This document shows, piece after piece, positions 16,800-24,845 of a stretch of 64,000 nt of DNA. Origin of the DNA: JACKAN01 sp964502735 (lineage in GTDB: Bacteria; Bdellovibrionota; Bdellovibrionia; Bdellovibrionales; UBA1609); NCBI GenBank assembly GCA_964502735.1, contig CAZCYD010000010.1, positions 6,855-70,854 of the forward strand, given 5' to 3'. The position numbers and the translations under genes were made by a program. Position 1 is the stretch's first letter; the number at the start of each line of letters is the position of its first letter. The notes below the pieces were generated by a model. That model saw nothing but the letters and a program-made list of their open reading frames with translations, was not told the origin of the DNA and made no database searches.

Positions 16800-18545
16800 C
16801 TAAAATCTGTACTCAGTTTCAAGATAGTAACGGTCAGCTCTGTCGTAGCGACCAAATATGCCGTCGCTTTTTCCGCTAAAGATGTCGCATCCCGCCGTGA
16901 AGTTAAGATTGTACAGTGGCTCCCACATAATTCGTGGCCTTAGAAGGTTGTCTCCTCTCTGTGTTCCTAAATGAGTCGTTATAATGGGGGTCAGTTTTGG
17001 TTTTGCAAAAAATTTTCTTATATCTATGGTCGCGAATTGTTCATTTTCGTCCACCATAAGATCAGGGGTGTGATCTAGGACGCTCCTTACAACATATTGT
17101 AGAGTCAGATCTAAATTTGGTAGTATTTTAGGTTTAATTTGAAAGGCATAATTAAGAGTGTCTTTATTGACTAAACCCTCTCTGACATTAGAAAAAGTTG
17201 TAGGGGCCCAGTCGTTTTTGCCATATACGGCCTCAGCATGAATGTCATATTTGCCAAGTTGAAGGTCAAAAGTAGCACCAATCTGATTGATCATAAAATG
17301 ATTTTCTTCAATAGAGGCGATATTGCCTGAAAGCAGAGTTCTTTTATATCTGGGCTCAACATGAACTTTTTTTAAGTAGAAGAGGCTTCCTTGGAATTTT
17401 TCTTCTTCAAGTGAATAGCGAAAGCCATAACCCATTTCATTTTTAGGTGAAGACGGGCGAGTATCAATAAGAGTATTGGGTGCATATTGGTTTTTTTCAA
17501 TGGGGAAAAATATTGAGCCCAATCTTCCATTTCTATTGGTAGACGGAGTTGGAAGCCATAGGACTTCAAAATTATGATTTAAAAAGTTCAGGTGAAAGTT
17601 GAGGGCTAAAACAGGAAGATCTATGTTTTCGTCTCTTGGTAAAATAAAATCTCTCAAGTCTTTTGGGCTCACAACGTCGGCTACATAGGCATCTATAAGA
17701 TTGCCCCACTTTAAATTGAGCCATCCTGTTTTAATGTACCAATTTTTATCGTGGTGCTTCCAAAAAATTTCGTTTGGTAAAAAGTTAACTTGTTGATCAT
17801 TTTTCACGCTATTTGGATAATTGTCTTCGAGATCAAAAGTGGCATCGTAAACAAGACGAAATGAGGTTTTCCATTCATTATTTTTGAACTTGTCTGATAT
17901 ATCAAAGTGAAAAAAGTTTTTAGCCTTATGCCAAGACCCTGGAGTGTTCGTGCTGTAGGCCATTTCATTTATATATTTAAATCTAAAATCAGCTGATTTA
18001 AATTTTTCTATATTTTGCGATGTCCAGTTTTTTGTCTGTAAAGGCCTATTGAGTTGAAGAGCGAAAACTTGTGTCATCCTAGGAGGGTTCTGTATAATTT
18101 GGTTGTATGAAACTTCATGATTTTGAAGTTTCAGAAGGTGGATGTCCAAAATTGAGTCGTCAAAAAAAGGAGAGGAGATTGCACTCCACTTGGAACCATT
18201 TTTCGCAATAGAGTGTGAGATTTTTTGATGTCGCAATTTTTCAGATATGTTTTTAAGTTGATTGCGATCGAGAGCTTCGGCAAAAATAATTTGTTTAGAG
18301 GGCAAAGTTATATTGGAAGTGTAGAGCTTAGTTGTCCATCCCTCCTGCTTAAACTGATTCTCAGATGATTTGGCCTCGCTTTGCAGTGAGAAGTAATATA
18401 TTTTTTCATCCATGTCCTTTTGATGAGTCAGCTCCCAATCTTGAGCAAAGGAAGTTAGAGAGACCAAAAAAGTTAGTTTTATGAAACAGGTGAAAATATA
18501 TAAATTAAAACTAGAAGTGAAACTTGGCATTAGTGAGCTTAGCAT
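16800..18545 (-). CDS. Outer-membrane beta-barrel protein, DUF1302-like
   Basis: A 581-residue exported protein. It has a signal peptide of about 35 residues with a hydrophobic core and FAQ cleavage site, then an N-terminal soluble region (about 36-165) that may be SPOR/PEGA-like, and a large C-terminal barrel ending YYLETEYRF with terminal Phe. The stretch GWLNLKWGNLIDAYVADVVSPKDLRDF resembles the WG...N..SP.D motif of DUF1302 barrel proteins found with RND lipid transporters. Its start overlaps the greB stop by one base (TAATG), so it is translationally coupled to greB. Function unknown; no RND gene is nearby. Confidence 0.7.
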   Translation of the reverse strand: MLSSLMPSFTSSFNLYIFTCFIKLTFLVSLTSFAQDWELTHQKDMDEKIYYFSLQSEAKSSENQFKQEGWTTKLYTSNITLPSKQIIFAEALDRNQLKNISEKLRHQKISHSIAKNGSKWSAISSPFFDDSILDIHLLKLQNHEVSYNQIIQNPPRMTQVFALQLNRPLQTKNWTSQNIEKFKSADFRFKYINEMAYSTNTPGSWHKAKNFFHFDISDKFKNNEWKTSFRLVYDATFDLEDNYPNSVKNDQQVNFLPNEIFWKHHDKNWYIKTGWLNLKWGNLIDAYVADVVSPKDLRDFILPRDENIDLPVLALNFHLNFLNHNFEVLWLPTPSTNRNGRLGSIFFPIEKNQYAPNTLIDTRPSSPKNEMGYGFRYSLEEEKFQGSLFYLKKVHVEPRYKRTLLSGNIASIEENHFMINQIGATFDLQLGKYDIHAEAVYGKNDWAPTTFSNVREGLVNKDTLNYAFQIKPKILPNLDLTLQYVVRSVLDHTPDLMVDENEQFATIDIRKFFAKPKLTPIITTHLGTQRGDNLLRPRIMWEPLYNLNFTAGCDIFSGKSDGIFGRYDRADRYYLETEYRF

Positions 18546-19024
18546 TATTTATACTCCAGATTTATGATTTCAAAAAAGCTTGTACCGCTGGGCTTTGTTA
18601 GTTTAACTTCCTCCCCGACTTTTTTACCTAACATGGCCTTTCCAAGAGGTGATACCCATGAAATTTTATTTTCACTGGGGTTTGATTCATCTTCACCTAC
18701 AATTTGGTACACTCTAATTTTATCATTTTCATCCATGAGTTGAACGGTGGCTCCAAAAACAACGTATTCAGATTGTACACTCCTGGGTTCAATCACTTGA
18801 GCCGACTCAATGCGATCTCGCAAGAACTTAAGGCGTTTGTCGATTTCTCTCAATCGCCTCTTTCCATAGATGTAATCGCCGTTTTCACTTCGATCACCAT
18901 TGCCGGCGGCCCAAGCTATAGTTTCCACAAGCTTTGGTCGCTCGATTTGAAAGAGATCGCGAAATTCTTGTTGGAGTTTTTTGAATCCCTCAGTCGTAAT
19001 ATAGTTAGGTGTTGATGTGCCCAT
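18545..19024 (-). CDS. greB: Transcript cleavage factor GreB
   Basis: A 159-residue Gre factor, which enters the secondary channel of RNA polymerase and stimulates cleavage of backtracked RNA. The coiled-coil carries the tip acidic motif GDRSENGDY (residues about 43-51), and the following KRRLREIDKRLKFLRDRIE is GreB-like rather than GreA-like. The C-terminal FKBP-like domain has the IVGEDES...ISWVSPLGKAMLGKKVGEEV motif. I chose the ATG at 19024: it matches GreB length (158), begins just before the conserved NYITTEGF, and lies 8 nt after the stop of the preceding lipoprotein gene. A longer frame to 19105 would overlap that gene. Middle gene of a three-gene operon. Confidence 0.92.
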   Translation of the reverse strand: MGTSTPNYITTEGFKKLQQEFRDLFQIERPKLVETIAWAAGNGDRSENGDYIYGKRRLREIDKRLKFLRDRIESAQVIEPRSVQSEYVVFGATVQLMDENDKIRVYQIVGEDESNPSENKISWVSPLGKAMLGKKVGEEVKLTKPSGTSFFEIINLEYK

Positions 19025-19031
19025 GTTGATT

Positions 19032-19403
19032 TTATTTCTGGCCTTTGAGTTGAGTTTTAATTCTGGATGGAGAAAAGTCATAGGCGTATCCAGTGTAGAA
19101 ATCAATAGCTACTCCTATTGGAAAACCGACAATAAAAACAAGATTTCCCCAAATCCAAGGGTCAAAAGATTTGCCATTGATTCTATACTCTTGTGGTTTA
19201 AACCCCTCTTTAGATATTTGAAGTTGAAAGCTTCGTCCTCTTTCTAACTCTAAGTGGCATGGGGTGTGGCAGATCTGGCCATTATTGACTGTAACTTTAG
19301 CTCCAGAGGGTTCGGTATCAATTTGAATTTCCTCCCATTCCTCCTTCATGACAGTGGCGCAGGCAGTTTGAAGTAAAAATAAAATCATAATTATAATCTT
19401 CAT
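19032..19403 (-). CDS. PEGA-domain lipoprotein
   Basis: A 123-residue lipoprotein. The signal peptide ends in LLQTAC with C15 as the lipidation site. The domain that follows (about 25-75) is a PEGA-type surface fold: IQIDTEPSGAKVTVNNGQICHTPCHLEL, with two cysteines likely bonded. A hydrophobic segment (GNLVFIVGFPIGVAIDFYTG) lies near the C-terminus, a layout common in small lipoproteins of this kind. It leads the operon with greB and the barrel protein gene. The role is unknown; an envelope structural or signalling role is inferred from PEGA proteins elsewhere. Confidence 0.8.
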   Translation of the reverse strand: MKIIIMILFLLQTACATVMKEEWEEIQIDTEPSGAKVTVNNGQICHTPCHLELERGRSFQLQISKEGFKPQEYRINGKSFDPWIWGNLVFIVGFPIGVAIDFYTGYAYDFSPSRIKTQLKGQK

Positions 19404-19465
19404 TGGTAACCTTTAGCGTAGTGCAAATTCTGAATTTAGTTTAGCAAATCTATCAAGAAAGTGGG

Positions 19466-19684
19466 CTAAGATTCTTGGGGTAGATCTTCGGGCTTAATTC
19501 CGAGTTCTTGTAAAAAATCATCAGGAGTGCCAAGAACCTTAAATGAATAGCCATTTACGTAGAGCTTTATAGAAGGATCTAGCCCTCCCTTTCCGGGTAT
19601 AACTTCAATTGCACTCACATGATCTTTTTTAATCAGTACTTGTGTGTGATCTGTTGTTTTGGCTCTAAAAAATATTTGATTCAT
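19466..19684 (-). CDS. Small conserved-looking hypothetical protein
   Basis: A 72-residue acidic cytosolic protein starting MNQIFFRAKT. It has a beta-rich pattern (QVLIKKDHVSAIEVIP, IKLYVNGYSFKV) and an acidic, proline-containing C-terminus, and shows no cysteines or membrane segments. The ATG is preceded by AGAGGAAG. It lies 35 nt after the start-side of the AgcS symporter gene's stop on the same strand and may be a small partner or an independent protein. No family recognised. Confidence 0.65.
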   Translation of the reverse strand: MNQIFFRAKTTDHTQVLIKKDHVSAIEVIPGKGGLDPSIKLYVNGYSFKVLGTPDDFLQELGIKPEDLPQES

Positions 19685-19718
19685 AATCTACTTCCTCTGG
19701 CTGTCTTAGTTCTTTATT

Positions 19719-21143
19719 TCATTGTTTGAGTTCTTTGTCGAAGACCCCGGCCTCTAAGCGGTGAAAGTAATCCTGGGTTGCGCTTCTTAACTTTGGAAAC
19801 AACAGCCAAACAGCTGTCAGATTAGGTATTACCATCAAACCTAACATCATGTCTGAGAAGTCTAACACCGGGCCAATTTTCCATATAGCTCCCATGAACC
19901 CGATGATACAAAACATAACCTTATAAGTGAACACATTAGTTTTGGTTTTCTCAGGTTTTGAGACAAAATCAACCATTGTCTCACCATAGTAGGACCAACT
20001 TAGAAGAGTCGAATAACCAAAAAGAAGAACGGCAAAGGGAATAAAATAGGTTCCAAACCCAGGTATTATGGAGTCAAAAGCCGCTGCCGTAAGTTCAACT
20101 CCATTTAGGTCTGTAGTTATCCATACCCCAGAAATAAGGATCACAAGTGCGGTCATGGTGCATATAACTACGGTGTCAATAAAAGGTTCGAGTAAGGCCA
20201 CTAAGCCCTCTCGGATGGGCTCTTTGGTTGCTGCGGCCGCATGAGCAATGGGAGCCGAGCCTAGTCCGGCTTCATTAGAAAAACAGGCCCTTCGAACCCC
20301 TTGTCGGATAACTTGATCGAGAGCAATTTTAATAGTTCCACCAGCGGCTCCTCCGGCAATCGCTGTGCCATTAAAAGCATCGTGAAAAATGGAGTAGAGT
20401 AAGGCTCCCACTTGATCGTAATTGAGGGTAATGACTATAAGTGCCCCCAGAACATATATGCCCCCCATAAAAGGAACGAGTCGGGAGGTCACTTTTCCAA
20501 TTCTCTTAATTCCTCCCAAGATTACAGCCCCAGTTAAAACAGATAGACAAAGTCCCGTTAACCAAATGGGAATGGCAAATCCAGAGTTTAAAATGCTGGC
20601 AACCTGATTGGTCTGAAACATGTTTCCGGCACCAAATGTAGCTGAAATTAAACAAATACAGAACATGATGGCCAGGGGACGATATTTTGGTCCCAATCCG
20701 TTAACGATGTAGTACATGGGGCCTCCGTAAACTTGCCCCCCCTTTCCAATTTTTCTATACATAACAGACAGACTGCACTCGGCGTATTTTGTAGCCATGC
20801 CGACTAGGCCAGTCATAATCATCCAAAGTACGGCTCCAGGTCCTCCAGCTTTTACGGCAAAGGCAACCCCAGCAATATTGCCTAGGCCGACAGTCGCCGA
20901 TAGTGCTGTTGTCAGAGCTTGGAAGTGTGAAATTTCCCCTGGATCATTTGGGTCATCATAGTCACCACGCAAGATGCGGAAAGAATGGGTGAGGCCCCTA
21001 AATTGAATAAAGCCTAACGACACTGTAAAAAAAAGACCAGACCCTACCAATAAAACAACTAAGGGCATACCCCAAACGTAGCTTACGGCTTCTGCGAGTC
21101 CCATTTCTATCGTTGTGGCCATTGCGTGAAAATTAAATTCCAA
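19719..21143 (-). CDS. Sodium:alanine symporter family protein (AgcS)
   Basis: A 474-residue inner-membrane amino-acid/Na+ symporter with about ten hydrophobic segments. The AgcS signatures are clear: LSATVGLGNIAGVAFAV, then MTGLVGMATKYAEC, KGGQVYGGPMYYI, and FSNEAGLGSAPIAHAAA. Length is normal. It probably imports alanine or glycine with sodium. Its divergent partner across a 338-nt spacer is an exported barrel protein. Confidence 0.92.
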   Translation of the reverse strand: MEFNFHAMATTIEMGLAEAVSYVWGMPLVVLLVGSGLFFTVSLGFIQFRGLTHSFRILRGDYDDPNDPGEISHFQALTTALSATVGLGNIAGVAFAVKAGGPGAVLWMIMTGLVGMATKYAECSLSVMYRKIGKGGQVYGGPMYYIVNGLGPKYRPLAIMFCICLISATFGAGNMFQTNQVASILNSGFAIPIWLTGLCLSVLTGAVILGGIKRIGKVTSRLVPFMGGIYVLGALIVITLNYDQVGALLYSIFHDAFNGTAIAGGAAGGTIKIALDQVIRQGVRRACFSNEAGLGSAPIAHAAAATKEPIREGLVALLEPFIDTVVICTMTALVILISGVWITTDLNGVELTAAAFDSIIPGFGTYFIPFAVLLFGYSTLLSWSYYGETMVDFVSKPEKTKTNVFTYKVMFCIIGFMGAIWKIGPVLDFSDMMLGLMVIPNLTAVWLLFPKLRSATQDYFHRLEAGVFDKELKQ

Positions 21144-21338
21144 TATTATCCCCTCTTACTTTTAAATCTGTAGAAACTTCAAGAGTGTGCCAAAAAAGAA
21201 CTGGTTGAGGGGCTTTGTTAACGAGGCTCCAAAACCAGGTTCGCAATCACTTTTTTCTTTATGAAAATCACCTAGTTAGAATTGGAAAACTATCAAGAAT
21301 CGTGTCAAATGCAAAGGCAAGAGGGTATTTATTACATA

Positions 21339-21367
21339 TTGCGAAAATTAGATGCAGCGCGTATACA
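21339..21367 (+). promoter_or_regulatory. Candidate sigma-70-type promoter for the barrel protein gene
   Basis: TTGCGA (21339-21344) and TATACA (21362-21367) are separated by 17 nt, which is ideal for the housekeeping sigma factor. They would give a leader of about 105 nt before the TTG start at 21482. This lies in the 338-nt spacer (21144-21481); apart from this I see nothing else in the spacer. Confidence 0.55.
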
Positions 21368-21481
21368 ATTAAGCTATTCGCGAGTCCTCGAAAAAAAACG
21401 TGGACATAATTCTAACAATAATCTCATATTGTTCGGGATTTAACTTTCTTATGTAGAGGATTAATTAACAGGAGGTGCCAG

Positions 21482-22495
21482 TTGGCTTTTCATAAATTAG
21501 TAGTTTTACTGTCTGCGTTGGGATTATGCTTTTCGTTGCAGACCTATGCGGATGAATCTTCAGATTCTAAGTCTCAGACAACTATGAAGTTGGAAGATGT
21601 TAAACAAGATAAAGTTGAGGACATTGATCAAGAAATCACAAATAGAAAAATGAGAACTGATGCAGGTTCAAAATCAAAGTACTCTTTGAGCACATTTTTA
21701 AACTATTCAGGTGGAGCTATTAAGGAGCCTTTTTCGAAAGATCGCCCTAATCTTAATAATGACCCTGTAGCCGAAGTAGTATTGATGACAGGAAGTTTTA
21801 ATGGTCGTTATAGAATTGATGCTAAACAAAGTCTCACGGCGGGAATAGGCGTTTCAATGATTCAGCCTTTCCACTCTCCAGACAGTGGGCAAGGCCACAG
21901 TGATTATATTGATAAAGGCGAACTTGTAGATCCTCGTATTGGTTACAATTATGTGACAAAGCTGGGAAATCTCCAAATGATTAATACAGTTGATGCCTAT
22001 TACTACACAAACCAAAGAAGCACAGAAATCAACACTCACAGTGCATTGTGGGTGGGAACGACTCTTTTAGGTTCGTTGGGCAACAGCGGTAAATTACAAA
22101 TCGGATTGGCTTCATACGTAAGCTACACTCACTTTGACTCAGACACCGCAGTTCTTAAGAGGGGACCGCGAGCTGGTCAGTTGGCTGACGTTAGGGGATC
22201 ACAGGCGGATTACGGATTGTGGCTCTATCCCTTTGTTGAGTACGTGATTAACGACACATTGAACTTCAGAACAGTATTCAGACAAATGCAATTTTATCAC
22301 CTTCGCAGTGATGAAGCTGGCAAGCTAAATCGTTTAGCGGGCAATCAGTCTGTGGGTATCGGAATTTCTGTAAGCCGTGACGTTTTCTTGTATCCAAACT
22401 TTCAGTTCTCTACTGAAAACCTAGACAGAAACTTCTTTAATAACTTTACAACAGCATCTACTATTGGGATGTCTGCAACAATCAATATGTTCTAA
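21482..22495 (+). CDS. Exported beta-barrel-like protein of unknown function
   Basis: A 337-residue exported protein. The start is a TTG, supported by a perfect AGGAGGT six bases upstream and by the signal peptide that begins right there (FHKLVVLLSALGLCFSLQTYAD). After a charged linker rich in Asp, Lys and Ser (about 25-65), the rest alternates strands typical of outer-membrane barrels, with aromatic girdle residues. The last residue is F, preceded by IGMSATINM. The strong ribosome site and its own promoter and terminator suggest high expression. Family not recognised. Confidence 0.75.
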   Translation: MAFHKLVVLLSALGLCFSLQTYADESSDSKSQTTMKLEDVKQDKVEDIDQEITNRKMRTDAGSKSKYSLSTFLNYSGGAIKEPFSKDRPNLNNDPVAEVVLMTGSFNGRYRIDAKQSLTAGIGVSMIQPFHSPDSGQGHSDYIDKGELVDPRIGYNYVTKLGNLQMINTVDAYYYTNQRSTEINTHSALWVGTTLLGSLGNSGKLQIGLASYVSYTHFDSDTAVLKRGPRAGQLADVRGSQADYGLWLYPFVEYVINDTLNFRTVFRQMQFYHLRSDEAGKLNRLAGNQSVGIGISVSRDVFLYPNFQFSTENLDRNFFNNFTTASTIGMSATINMF

Positions 22496-22506
22496 TGACA
22501 TTTTGT

Positions 22507-22561
22507 GAGCTCTTCTCATTATAAAATGAACCCAAATCCTCAGGGTTGGGTTGAAGAGTTC
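22507..22561 (+). repeat. Structured 3' untranslated region
   Basis: Two stacked helices can form: GAGCTCTTC (22507-22515) with GAAGAGTTC (22553-22561, one G-U pair), and AACCCAA (22529-22535) with TTGGGTT (22546-22552). The helices abut on the 3' side. It lies between the barrel gene stop and the terminator, so it could stabilise the mRNA or be part of a 3'-derived small RNA. Confidence 0.5.
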
Positions 22562-22590
22562 TCAGGAAATAAAATTCAATGATTAAAATG

Positions 22591-22623
22591 AAAAAGAGGA
22601 AACCTCAGTTTCCTCTTTTTTTT
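22591..22623 (+). terminator. Strong intrinsic terminator of the barrel protein gene
   Basis: A 12-bp perfect stem AAAAAGAGGAAA / TTTCCTCTTTTT with a CCTCAG loop is followed by more T, giving eight T in all. It lies about 100 nt after the stop at 22495. The A-rich 5' side makes it plausible in both directions. Confidence 0.9.
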
Positions 22624-22781
22624 CACGAGATAGATTTTCACAAGGGAAAGGCCATTTATAGCCATCTACCAGTAAATTAAGATAGAAATCTAGACCAGAA
22701 GTTTGAACCAAAAAAGATTTGGCTTTTCAATTTAGAAAAAAAGAGTATCTTAAGGAGATCATAGAATATCTTAAGAGGATC

Positions 22782-23129
22782 ATGTTGGTTTTCCATCGTT
22801 TTTGTGCCTCCATTTTTATTGCAACAGCCTTTTTATTGGGATCTACGGAACTCAATTTAGGATTAACCAATAAATATCACGGACTTTCTGAGAATGTTGA
22901 ATCGAGTCATTTATGGCTATCTCCTTATCTTTCTTTCTATGAAGACGATATTTCAATAAATTTAGAGTCTGAAGAGTTTGAGATTAAGAAAGATCAGTAC
23001 TTGTATTCGGAACTCTCTACTGAATATTTCGACTTAACACAGGTTTTACTTAAATCTAGTGTTGAATTGGGGAGAATTAATACATTTCCAATTTTTCAAT
23101 TTTATCGCCCTCCTCCCCTCTCAGTTTAA
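22782..23129 (+). CDS. Small exported or membrane-anchored hypothetical protein
   Basis: A 115-residue protein whose first 27 residues (MLVFHRFCASIFIATAFLLG) form a signal peptide or anchor. The rest is acidic with many Glu, Asp, Ser and Tyr and ends in a proline run (FYRPPPLSV). The frame extends upstream to 22719 without a ribosome site; I prefer the ATG at 22782, with GAGG close by. The leader 22746-22783 contains two near-identical 17-nt units. It precedes the SulP-DabA-DabB genes by about 120 nt and may belong to that operon. Family unknown. Confidence 0.55.
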   Translation: MLVFHRFCASIFIATAFLLGSTELNLGLTNKYHGLSENVESSHLWLSPYLSFYEDDISINLESEEFEIKKDQYLYSELSTEYFDLTQVLLKSSVELGRINTFPIFQFYRPPPLSV

Positions 23130-23246
23130 ATCTTTTTATTTAACTATTTAAACCATAAACAGAAATCTGTTTTCAATTCATAAGATTGCCATTTTTGGAC
23201 GATTTTTTGTTTTGTCAGAATTTATCTAAAAATAAGAGAGACTTGT

Positions 23247-24845
23247 ATGAGGGATCGAGATCCATTTCAATTTAAAATATTTATGTCGAACTGGCCTAAT
23301 GAGTTACGGGCTGGATTGGTAATTTTTTTAATAGCAATGCCGCTATCTATAGGTATAGCCCTAGCATCAGGAGCGCCGGCCACGGCAGGGTTGTTGTCAG
23401 CAATTGTTGGAGGGGTATTGGGAACTTTCCTGGGTGGAGGTCATGTTATGATAGATGGGCCAGCTGCTGGCCTAATTGTCGTTATTCTAGAGGCTGTGCA
23501 TGTTCTTGGTTTTCAAAAAACTTTGGCCGCAATATTTTTTTCTGGAATTCTACAAATTGTTCTTGGCACTTTTAAAGTAGGACAGCTTGTAGGCAGTGTT
23601 CCACTTAGCGTTCTCCATGGAATGATGGCATCTATTGGAATTACCATAATTACAAAACAAATATACGTCCTTTTCGGATCTCAGCCGGTGGCGAATGAAG
23701 AAGTTTTTTTTCAGTTTTTTCATATTCCTGAGGCTTTAACTCATTCAAATTGGATCATTTTATTTGTTGGACTTTGTTGTTTAATTGCAGTTCTAGGGGT
23801 CATGGAGCAGGAAAGAAAATGGTTGCGGTGGTTTCCAGCACCATTAGCTGCAATTGCAGTGGGTATATTTTTTGATAAGGCATTTGACTTAGAACATCTC
23901 CATACGATGTCTTTTTTTAATCGAACATTTGAAGTTGGTGAGAAATTTCTTCTTCATGTACCAGATGCCATGTTTCAGTCTATTTCAGTTCCTGATTGGA
24001 GTGCAATGGGCAGTTACAATTTTTGGAGAATAGTAGTTACAATTTCATTGATATCATCAATTGAATCTTTGCTGAGTTCCTACGCGGTTGACAGGATTGA
24101 TCCACTTAAGCGCACCAGTAACTTGAACCGTGATCTCATTGCAAAAGGTGTTTGTAACTCAATTCTAGGATTAATAGGAGGACTTCCTATCATTACTGAG
24201 ATTGTGCGCAGTAGTGCCAATGTTGAAAATGGAGCTCGGACGCGATGGCCAAACTTTATTCATGGTCTACTTATACTGGGGTTTTTAGTGTTACTTCCTC
24301 ACTATTTGAACTTAATTCCTCTTGCGGCCTTTGCGGCTATTTTGATTGTAGTTGGCTTCAAGTTGGCACATCCACAAAATTTTCTTCATGCGAAGGAGGT
24401 GGGTTTAGATCAACTCCTTATTTTTGTTGTCACCTTGGTCGTCGCACTTTTCACTGACATATTAATGGCTGTTTTAATGGGACTAACTTTGAAGTTTATT
24501 ATGCATGCGTTCCGATCTGGAAAATTGAAATCTCTTTTTTTGGCTGAAATTCAAACACAAATCGTTGATCAAAAACTTGTGGTGAGATGGGTAGGTCCAG
24601 CTATTTTTTTTCAAATACATCGCTTAAGTAAATTACTAAAAACAATCTCAGATAAGGAAATCGTTATAGATCTTCGTCGATCTGATCTTATCGATCACAC
24701 ATTTTTAGATTTTATAGAAACAAAAAAGAACGAGTTTTTATATTCAGGTCAATCTCTGAATATATTGACTTCTGAAAATCATCAAAGTAGTTCACCTCAT
24801 CCCCAGAGTTCAAAGGTCTTAAATGTCGGAGGAAACAATGACTAA
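23247..24845 (+). CDS. SulP-family anion transporter (probable bicarbonate/sulfate permease)
   Basis: A 532-residue inner-membrane transporter. The N-terminal membrane core includes MPLSIGIALASGAPATAGLLSAIVGG and MIDGPAAGLIVVI, which match the SulP (SLC26) transport core. A short C-terminal region (about 430-510) resembles a STAS domain, with VRWVGPAIFFQIHRLSKLLK and EIVIDLRRSDLIDHTFLDFI. Close relatives include BicA-type bicarbonate transporters. The gene overlaps dabA by 8 nt and dabA overlaps dabB by 4 nt, so all three form one tightly coupled operon devoted, by inference, to taking up inorganic carbon. Confidence 0.88.
   Translation: MRDRDPFQFKIFMSNWPNELRAGLVIFLIAMPLSIGIALASGAPATAGLLSAIVGGVLGTFLGGGHVMIDGPAAGLIVVILEAVHVLGFQKTLAAIFFSGILQIVLGTFKVGQLVGSVPLSVLHGMMASIGITIITKQIYVLFGSQPVANEEVFFQFFHIPEALTHSNWIILFVGLCCLIAVLGVMEQERKWLRWFPAPLAAIAVGIFFDKAFDLEHLHTMSFFNRTFEVGEKFLLHVPDAMFQSISVPDWSAMGSYNFWRIVVTISLISSIESLLSSYAVDRIDPLKRTSNLNRDLIAKGVCNSILGLIGGLPIITEIVRSSANVENGARTRWPNFIHGLLILGFLVLLPHYLNLIPLAAFAAILIVVGFKLAHPQNFLHAKEVGLDQLLIFVVTLVVALFTDILMAVLMGLTLKFIMHAFRSGKLKSLFLAEIQTQIVDQKLVVRWVGPAIFFQIHRLSKLLKTISDKEIVIDLRRSDLIDHTFLDFIETKKNEFLYSGQSLNILTSENHQSSSPHPQSSKVLNVGGNND

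Noticed and set aside
21215..21409. A 64-codon frame in the AgcS-barrel spacer
   Set aside because: No ribosome site, and the candidate promoter for the barrel gene lies within it.
24245..24457. A plus-strand frame inside the SulP gene
   Set aside because: A shadow of the transporter gene with Cys/Ser-rich low-quality composition.
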